Positions 21,668 through 23,496 of a stretch of 23,496 nucleotides of DNA are shown piece after piece. Position 1 is the first letter of the stretch. The number at the start of each line of letters is the position of its first letter. The notes under the pieces were generated by a model. That model was not told the DNA's origin. It did no database searches and saw nothing but the letters and a program-made list of their open reading frames with translations. Source of the DNA: Candidatus Woesearchaeota archaeon (GTDB lineage Archaea > Nanobdellota > Nanobdellia > Woesearchaeales > 21-14-0-10-32-9); NCBI GenBank assembly GCA_003560545.1, contig PWLK01000069.1:1-23496 (forward strand). The letters are read 5' to 3'. The position numbers and the translations under genes are program-made.

Positions 21668-23496
21668 ACCACGACCTCCAGGACGGAAGGCTCCCACATA
21701 AAGGGAATATCATCCACAAACGAATCTCTGAACTCAAGGTTTTGAGCCTCAAAATCAATATCCACGATGTTATTATTGTTGAAATCCAGCTTTTCAAACA
21801 TATCAAAAGCCAAAGCCTGCCAACCATCAGAAGAATCATAACTATTACCTGACTCATTGTAATAACACTCATTATTACCAGCATACCCTGAAGGAATCGT
21901 CACATCTTTAAACGTGCCAACAGTCTGCACATTCCAATGACAACCATCCATATCAGTATAAACCCTGCGAAGGCTAAACACGGAAGGAATGCTTGCAGTA
22001 TAAATCAACTTATTATGAGGAGAACAAGCATGGACAGTATCATTCATATCAAAAACCCTGAGATCTAACGTATTCTCATTAGAAAGAATATTCGGAGGAA
22101 CCCCTATCATGAACGGATCCCCAAGCAAATAATAATCCTCGCCATAATCCTGCAAGTCATAAACCCCTCTATCATTCACTTCAAGCCTATCCGTCCAATG
22201 ACGCCCCGAATAACTAATAACCCTGCCATCCAAAGGAGTGAACAAACCAGGAATCTCCAAATCAACACTACAATAATCACCTTCCGCATAAACCCCGAAC
22301 TCATCAGACTCAAGACCCAGAACAATACTACCCGGTTCAGGAAAAATATCGTAAGGAATAAAAGAATACTCAACATAAGAATCACTGAACAACTCAGCAT
22401 CAGAACCAGGAATATCAATAATCACAACCTGATCCTCCACATCCAACATCTGAATAATCTCAGCAGAAATATTCTCATAAATATCCCTAATACCCGTAAC
22501 ATTCGACGACTGCTGATAAGTACCATTACCAATTTCAGCAATCTCTTCCAACATATCTACTCCTAACTGACAAGCATCCACAGGACCAAAACCTATAGAG
22601 TAAAGCGTTACCCCTAAATCGTTGACCGCCCTATCAGCGGCAAATATTGCATCGTTAGAAGCGCCTGGATTGCTAATACACGCACTACACTGTTGGTTTA
22701 TCGTGTCAGGATGACAACGACCTTCCCCCTCGCATAAATACTCACATTGCGGACTTCCAAAATCAGAAGAAAATCCTTCTTCACAACCATCCTCATTGCA
22801 ATGCGAAGGAACTCCATTTGTCATTACAATCATAAATCTGGATCTTCCTTCTTCGCTATACTCATCTAGCAGCTCATATCCTTTGTTTATTGCACAAGAC
22901 ATGCATATCGCGCCTCGTCCTTCAGAAACAGTACCTGAATGAGTAAAATACCTAATCACGTCACTCCCATCGGAAGCGTCACCATCAAAATATATTATCC
23001 TATCACGATATATAAAAACAGGCCACACCCTGTTCCCTGAAACATTAAACATATTTTCCAAGAACTCCTCCCCTACGCACTGCGCTAAATCTGTCCTTCG
23101 AACCCTTGCATTGTCTTCACCTTCAGGATCTGAGAACAATGCCTCGCAATTATTCTGAACATGCCCATGGGTGTCATTCCACGTACTAATAGGTCTCTTC
23201 ATAGTATCACTAAAATCTGTTATAAGCACTATATCCGCGTTGCCTCCTGCTAGTATTTCTGAGGTTGCGTTTTCGTAGCCGAACCTGAAGGGTATTGTTG
23301 CGTTTTCGTAATCTAAGTCAATGTGTTCTCCGACGTTTATAGTTATATCTTCTTGGCTTACAGCTCTTTCATCGCGGTGTATTGTTTCGTTTGCTATTGA
23401 GAAGAATATAGATGTGTTTACATCGCCGTAGTCCATCCTGTAGTTGAGTTTTACTTCTACATCTTCTAGTTTTCCTGGTACGTAGAACGAGTCGTA
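21658..23496 (-). CDS. Large extracellular vWA-domain protein, locus B (5' end beyond the window)
   Basis: At least 612 residues. The frame is open to the right edge, and the first visible residues (YDSFYVPGKLEDVEV) match residues around 310 of the locus A vWA protein (YDSFYIPGELETMDV), so about 300 residues including any N-terminal helix lie outside. The vWA metal-site motif is DFSDT instead of DFSAS, and TNG again replaces TDG. The cysteine-rich insert after MTNG is kept, with HC, GC, QC, LC, RC, QC and AC positions in the same order. The C-terminus ends VVVWQ. Codons switch from A/C-ending to T-ending just inside the vWA domain. Partner genes downstream are those of a Tad-like apparatus. 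Confidence 0.85.
   Translation of the reverse strand, partial: YDSFYVPGKLEDVEVKLNYRMDYGDVNTSIFFSIANETIHRDERAVSQEDITINVGEHIDLDYENATIPFRFGYENATSEILAGGNADIVLITDFSDTMKRPISTWNDTHGHVQNNCEALFSDPEGEDNARVRRTDLAQCVGEEFLENMFNVSGNRVWPVFIYRDRIIYFDGDASDGSDVIRYFTHSGTVSEGRGAICMSCAINKGYELLDEYSEEGRSRFMIVMTNGVPSHCNEDGCEEGFSSDFGSPQCEYLCEGEGRCHPDTINQQCSACISNPGASNDAIFAADRAVNDLGVTLYSIGFGPVDACQLGVDMLEEIAEIGNGTYQQSSNVTGIRDIYENISAEIIQMLDVEDQVVIIDIPGSDAELFSDSYVEYSFIPYDIFPEPGSIVLGLESDEFGVYAEGDYCSVDLEIPGLFTPLDGRVISYSGRHWTDRLEVNDRGVYDLQDYGEDYYLLGDPFMIGVPPNILSNENTLDLRVFDMNDTVHACSPHNKLIYTASIPSVFSLRRVYTDMDGCHWNVQTVGTFKDVTIPSGYAGNNECYYNESGNSYDSSDGWQALAFDMFEKLDFNNNNIVDIDFEAQNLEFRDSFVDDIPFMWEPSVLEVVVWQ

Noticed and set aside
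22198..22566. Plus-strand open frame of 122 codons inside the locus B vWA gene
   Set aside because: It is antisense to a well-supported gene, its composition is dominated by Asn, Arg, Ile and Thr, and it has no ribosome site. The open frame follows from the T/G-ending codons of the real gene.
1..23496. CRISPR arrays, insertion sequences, rRNA genes
   Set aside because: No regularly spaced repeats, transposase-like frames with terminal repeats, or rRNA-like conserved stretches were seen on either strand.

Overview
The window comes from a small-genome, AT-rich archaeon, most probably a DPANN lineage of the Woesearchaeota/Pacearchaeota kind (inference). The evidence is class III (archaeal type IV) prepilin signals, TATA boxes about 25 bp upstream of start codons with little or no leader, GGAGGTGA-type ribosome sites inside operons, an A1-U72 initiator tRNA with three G-C pairs in the anticodon stem, and introns at unusual tRNA positions.

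Left part (1-5400), a housekeeping patchwork: the 3' end of an unknown gene; a tRNA gene split by about 79 nt; a lipoprotein PQQ-type sugar dehydrogenase; a hypoxanthine phosphoribosyltransferase-like gene convergent with an alpha-glucan phosphorylase; a small two-helix membrane protein; an initiator tRNA with an intron in its T arm; and, overlapping the 3' end of that tRNA on the other strand, a LAGLIDADG homing endonuclease interrupted by an in-frame stop.

Right part (5383-23496), a dedicated surface-appendage region. A major-type pilin (minus) is divergent from a long plus-strand operon, locus A: three small pilin-like proteins, a large extracellular von Willebrand A (vWA) protein with a pilin-like N-terminal helix, a second large pilin-like protein, a winged-helix/coiled-coil protein, a TadA/GspE-type ATPase, two TadC/GspF-type membrane proteins, and a zinc-finger protein of unknown function. 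Running toward it on the minus strand is locus B, a paralogous set in the same order: vWA protein (cut by the right edge), large pilin-like protein, ATPase, two TadC/GspF proteins and a short winged-helix protein. The loci converge head-on at 16870-16877.

How the parts work together (inference from families): the ATPase powers the two TadC-type platform proteins, which assemble pilin-like subunits. The vWA protein, anchored by a pilin-like helix and heavily supplied with N-glycosylation sequons and cysteines, would sit outside the cell as a TadG-like adhesin or tip. The two ATPase genes share four tracts of 27-36 identical nucleotides, which suggests gene conversion between the inverted copies. 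The duplicated vWA-bearing Tad-like system and the homing-endonuclease remnant on the initiator tRNA are the most notable parts of the window.
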